From contig JADHVL010000003.1 in assembly GCA_016784025.1 (NCBI GenBank), positions 124,001 through 188,000 of the forward strand: a DNA stretch of 64,000 nt, read 5' to 3'. This document shows positions 60,970 to 64,000 of the stretch, one piece after another; positions within the stretch are counted from its first letter, which is position 1, and each line of letters starts with the position of its first letter. Under the pieces are notes generated by a model. It ran no database searches. It was given only the letters and a program-made list of their open reading frames with translations, and was not told the origin of the DNA. The position numbers were made by a program, and so were the translations under genes. The DNA is from Fidelibacterota bacterium (GTDB lineage: Bacteria; Fidelibacterota; UBA8477; JABMPR01).

Positions 60970-62034
60970 CTAGATCCGTATCCGCTCATAGCGATTCCCC
61001 CAGGTTCCGTGGGATTGCTCAAACACACCCGGCAGGTTCTGTCCACATGAATCACAACATCCTTTTTCATCAAGGTGCCACCCCGTAATCGTGTAGCCCG
61101 CTCTGCCAATTAATGTTGTACCACAAGCCAGGCAGGTGGTAGATGCATTTTCAGGATCATGGACATTTCCCAGATAAACATAATTGAGACCATTCTTCAC
61201 AGCAATTCGTTTGGCATTAAGCAGAGCTTGGTGAGTCGTTGGTGGATGATTCATCAATTTATAATCAGGATGAAAAGCTGAAAAATGCAGAGGGACATCC
61301 GGACCGAGGTGTTCAACAATCCAGCTCGCCATTTCATCCAGTTCTTTCTCTGAATCATTTTCTCCAGGAATGAGCAAGGTGGTGATTTCTGTCCACACTG
61401 AAGTCTCTTGAACAAGATATTCAAGGGTATCCAGAACCGGTTGTAGGGAACCGGCACAAAGCGCATGGTAAAATGATTCGTTGAAACCTTTCAGGTCCAC
61501 ATTTGTCGCATCCAGATGTTGAAAGAAACCTTCACGAGCGGTCTCATTTATATAGCCGGCAGTTACGGCGACGGTTTTGATACCGGACTCATGACAGGCA
61601 ATTGCCGTATCCACAGCGTATTCATAAAAAACAACTGGATCATTATAGGTGAAGGCCACACTATGACATTCATGATCCTGAGCGACCTGAGCGATGGCTC
61701 CAGGGGTGGCAGGAGACTGGAGAATATCCATCTCTCGTGATTTGCTCATATCCCAGTTCTGACAAAACTTGCAGCTCAGGTTGCAGCCTGCAGTCCCAAA
61801 GGAGAGCACGGAACTCCCAGGATAGAAATGATTAAGGGGCTTTTTCTCAATGGGATCAATGATGAAGCCACTGGAACGACCATAGGTGGTTAGTTCAATC
61901 CTGTCACCTGTACGTTTCCGGACAAAACATAGACCTCTCTGTTCATCAGCAAGTGTGCAGAACCTGGGGCACAGCGTGCATTGAAGTCGTCCATCGGTGT
62001 TTTTGACGCTAAATTGAGGGTGTTGGGGATTCAT
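60970..62034 (-). CDS. amrS: AmmeMemoRadiSam system radical SAM enzyme
   Basis: 354 residues. The N-terminal cysteine segment CTLCPRFCTLADEQRGLC is followed by the radical-SAM cluster motif C84-x3-C88-x2-C91 in GTAGCNLSCKFCQNW, with SVAFTYNDPVVFYEYA and VDLKGFNESFYHALC blocks. The C-terminal STTCLACGTTL and CCDSCGQNL add zinc-ribbon-type cysteines. Member of the three-part AmmeMemoRadiSam system with AMMECR1 and Memo proteins; the reaction is unknown. It follows the AMMECR1 gene by about 32 bases. Confidence 0.93.
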   Translation of the reverse strand: MNPQHPQFSVKNTDGRLQCTLCPRFCTLADEQRGLCFVRKRTGDRIELTTYGRSSGFIIDPIEKKPLNHFYPGSSVLSFGTAGCNLSCKFCQNWDMSKSREMDILQSPATPGAIAQVAQDHECHSVAFTYNDPVVFYEYAVDTAIACHESGIKTVAVTAGYINETAREGFFQHLDATNVDLKGFNESFYHALCAGSLQPVLDTLEYLVQETSVWTEITTLLIPGENDSEKELDEMASWIVEHLGPDVPLHFSAFHPDYKLMNHPPTTHQALLNAKRIAVKNGLNYVYLGNVHDPENASTTCLACGTTLIGRAGYTITGWHLDEKGCCDSCGQNLPGVFEQSHGTWGNRYERIRI

Positions 62035-62065
62035 ATTGTTCTAATTGTTTCACTGATTTGAGTTG

Positions 62066-62644
62066 CTAATCAACCTCATCACGAAACTCAAAACTGTAGA
62101 ATTTCTGGCAGGATATCGAATCTGACCAATATCCCTCTGGGAAACCCGCCTTCTGTTTGAGATGTGACAGAAATGAATCTACATCTGGCAGTTTATCCCA
62201 CACGGCAGGTAGAAATAGACCACGATGATGTCCATCGCTGATGATGAGACCGTCTCTGCCAGGTACAAGTTGATGTTTTAATTCCTCTTCAGAGTTGACG
62301 ATCATCTCCATAGGTTGAGTCAACACAGAAATCTTTATATGGAGTTGCTGGAATTCGGTTTGTGTTAGTGGCTTAAAACGGGGATCTGTGAAAGCAGCAT
62401 GCCAGGCATTTTCTGCCACATCTTCCACCAGGGATCTATAGGCCTCTACGGAACCGATACAACCTCGCAAAGCTCCCTGTTTTTCAAGAGTGACAAAAGC
62501 AGCTCCTGGTGCATTGAGATCGGGATCAAAATTGTCCGGATTGGTACGGAGAGGTGAGCCATGATTCAGGCCATGCTGAATGGATTCTCTGGCGAGAACC
62601 AAAAGCTGTCTTTGTTCAGCTTGATTAAAAGTGGCTACTGTCAT
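62066..62644 (-). CDS. amrA: AmmeMemoRadiSam protein A (AMMECR1 domain)
   Basis: 192 residues. AMMECR1 domain: LARESIQHGLNHGS, GAAFVTLEKQGALRGCIGSVEAYRSL (with the conserved LRGCIG motif), DPRFKPLTQTEFQQLHIKISVLT and HHRGLFLPAVWDKLPDVDSFLSHL. ATG at 62644 preferred; a TTG at 62656 is also possible. The Memo partner is not seen in the window. Confidence 0.93.
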   Translation of the reverse strand: MTVATFNQAEQRQLLVLARESIQHGLNHGSPLRTNPDNFDPDLNAPGAAFVTLEKQGALRGCIGSVEAYRSLVEDVAENAWHAAFTDPRFKPLTQTEFQQLHIKISVLTQPMEMIVNSEEELKHQLVPGRDGLIISDGHHRGLFLPAVWDKLPDVDSFLSHLKQKAGFPEGYWSDSISCQKFYSFEFRDEVD

Positions 62645-62661
62645 TGGCTTTGGCAAACGTG

Positions 62662-64000
62662 TTATTTCAAGAGGAGCATTTTAATAACCTCGCTATGAAC
62701 TCCATGGTCAATTTTCGCGAAGTAAACACCTGCTTCTACAGCACTTCCGCTCACGTTCCAGTTAACTGAGTAAACACCAGCTTCCTTTTTTTCTGAAACC
62801 AGAGTTTCTACCACTCGACCATTGAGATCATAGATACTCAGTCGTGTGAAGGCACTTTCAGTAAGGGAAAATTTAATAGTCGTACTGGGATTAAAGGGGT
62901 TTGGAAAGTTTTGAGATAGACTGAATGATGTGGGATTATTACTTTCATTCAATCCTGCAGTGATCTGATCTACGATTCGAATCTCATCCAGGGATAACTC
63001 GCTGGTGCCGAAATCAGAGTGCTCAGCAACAAATTCAAATACATCAATATCAGACCAATCAAAAAGACCCTCAGGATCGAACCAGGCACCATCCCAGGAT
63101 CCAGTTTCTACAAATTCGCTAAGTGGAATCTGAACATACTGCCAGGTACCATCCCATTCAATATCTGAAATGGATATGGTCTTGGTCACTCGCCACGGAT
63201 GATCCTCTGGTAAAGCATTTTTTGTATCTATAAAGCGGATGTCGAAACTAACAGGCTGTCCAACTCCTCTTACCCAGTATGTGAGAAGATTTTCTTCATT
63301 CAATAATCTGGAAAGATCCCGATCTGGTAGAAAATTAAAGCCGATTCTTTCGTATAGCGTTGCCTGAGACCAGCTAAGATGATAGCTACCCGCTTTAGGA
63401 TTATTGGACGTGTACAGGGTAACGATGCCCTCAGTATTAAAGTCTGGGAGAATATTCTGACCAATAAAATCATCATAAATATAGAATCCCACGGAGTCAG
63501 CCTGAGTCACGAAAACCGTCTGGGGCGGTGTATTGAAGCCCATGACCTCCAGGAGAGGTATGTTCAAATCATGATCAAACATTCCATTACTGTATCTCTC
63601 AAACAGGCCAAATCCTCCATGGTAATCCCACATAGTCCAACCGATATCAAGCGAATCCAGATAGTGAGTTGTTGCTCGATACCATTCAACCCGCTGAGCA
63701 GGATCAGAGTTGTGATTAAGAACTCCAAACTCACCACAAAAAATTGGGACATCTCTGGAAGCACGAAAACTTGCTGCTATATCAATGAGACTTCTCATGT
63801 GGGCGACGTTACCCTGGCTTGAGTAACTTGACATATTACTATGAACCCAGGTTCCGATCAACTCAGGTGGAACAGGTGGCATAGCTGATGCCCCATAGGG
63901 GAAAGGGACTCCCACCAATGGTTCCAGTGAGGGATCTGTCCAACTGGCGCCCTGGTGAGTGAAAATAAAGGGATCGTAAAAATGAAAGGTATAGATGAGA
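62662..64000 (-). CDS. Secreted GH5-like glycosidase with binding domain and T9SS sorting domain, 5' end cut
   Basis: 446 residues visible; the N-terminus lies past the right edge. The segment YTFHFYDPFIFTHQGASW and PIFCGEFGVLNHNSDPAQR (nucleophile Glu in GEFG) are typical of GH5 cellulase-type barrels, then TMWDYHGGFGLFE. A jelly-roll carbohydrate-binding-like domain follows (FYIYDDFIGQNILPDF to ELSLDEIRIVDQI) and a T9SS sorting domain (LSQNFPNPFNPSTT). It probably cleaves beta-glucan or mannan outside the cell. Confidence 0.88.
   Translation of the reverse strand, partial: LIYTFHFYDPFIFTHQGASWTDPSLEPLVGVPFPYGASAMPPVPPELIGTWVHSNMSSYSSQGNVAHMRSLIDIAASFRASRDVPIFCGEFGVLNHNSDPAQRVEWYRATTHYLDSLDIGWTMWDYHGGFGLFERYSNGMFDHDLNIPLLEVMGFNTPPQTVFVTQADSVGFYIYDDFIGQNILPDFNTEGIVTLYTSNNPKAGSYHLSWSQATLYERIGFNFLPDRDLSRLLNEENLLTYWVRGVGQPVSFDIRFIDTKNALPEDHPWRVTKTISISDIEWDGTWQYVQIPLSEFVETGSWDGAWFDPEGLFDWSDIDVFEFVAEHSDFGTSELSLDEIRIVDQITAGLNESNNPTSFSLSQNFPNPFNPSTTIKFSLTESAFTRLSIYDLNGRVVETLVSEKKEAGVYSVNWNVSGSAVEAGVYFAKIDHGVHSEVIKMLLLK

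Noticed and set aside
1-64000. CRISPR arrays, tRNA, rRNA, insertion sequences or prophage genes
   Set aside because: I looked for regularly spaced direct repeats, tRNA cloverleaf signatures, transposases, integrases and phage structural genes and saw none with support.

Overview
The window looks like a chromosomal segment of a Gram-negative bacterium of the Fibrobacterota-Chlorobiota-Bacteroidota (FCB) superphylum, most like Marinimicrobia, Calditrichota, KSB1 or Ignavibacteria. Evidence: five secreted proteins end in a type IX secretion (T9SS) type-A sorting domain with the N-[YF]-P-N-P-F-N motif, there is a DUF2723 O-glycosyltransferase-like protein, and several lipoproteins carry a lipobox. 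UGA is a normal stop codon in neighbouring genes, so the genetic code is standard. No rRNA, tRNA, CRISPR array, insertion sequence or prophage was seen. The assignment to a phylum is inference.

Layout. 1-4.7 kb: DNA repair and small enzymes (mutM, cut by the window edge, xth, YdeI-like, lipoprotein amidase, Nudix, lipocalin-like, alkyltransferase-like protein, a small zinc-finger protein). 4.8-10.7 kb: DUF2723 membrane protein, a small ExbB-like protein, and a LytS/LytTR two-component pair. 10.7-13.2 kb: TrmH-type methyltransferase, hisS and a DUF2007 protein on the minus strand. 13.4-19.9 kb: radical SAM/DUF2344 fusion, a 519-base hairpin-rich leader, RNase E/G, a TPM protein and an ATP-cone/uridine-kinase fusion. 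19.9-27.4 kb: T9SS esterase, two membrane proteins, T9SS CotH-like protein and a D-aminoacylase-like hydrolase. 27.4-36.7 kb: a long run of plus-strand metabolic genes, including cupins, zinc and cysteine-cluster proteins, a class D beta-lactamase, an SDR, a methyltransferase, BtpA, an amidohydrolase and a gamma-glutamyl hydrolase. 36.9-42.8 kb: M16 peptidase, AlkA-like glycosylase, cupin, DUF4440 and MscS. 42.8-49.9 kb (minus): a cell-wall cluster with a lytic transglycosylase and two tandem copies of a beta-propeller plus T9SS amidase unit. 50-54 kb: a 75-residue SelW/Rdx-like selenoprotein with an in-frame UGA and SECIS hairpin, a DCC-family protein, an MFS transporter, an XRE/membrane pair and an Acg-type nitroreductase. 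53.9-58.4 kb (minus): a five-gene operon for selenium-dependent molybdenum hydroxylase maturation (yqeC, mocA-like, yqeB, xdhC, hydantoinase). 58.6-64 kb: quinone oxidoreductase, 3D-domain protein, AmmeMemoRadiSam genes and a GH5-like T9SS glycosidase cut by the right edge.

The strongest biology is selenium use: an overlooked selenocysteine gene lies about 4 kb from the operon predicted to mature a selenium-containing molybdenum cofactor. Secondary points of interest are the hairpin-rich leader of the RNase E/G gene, the duplicated propeller-amidase unit, and short dispersed hairpin repeats whose core is conserved while the flanks change but stay complementary.
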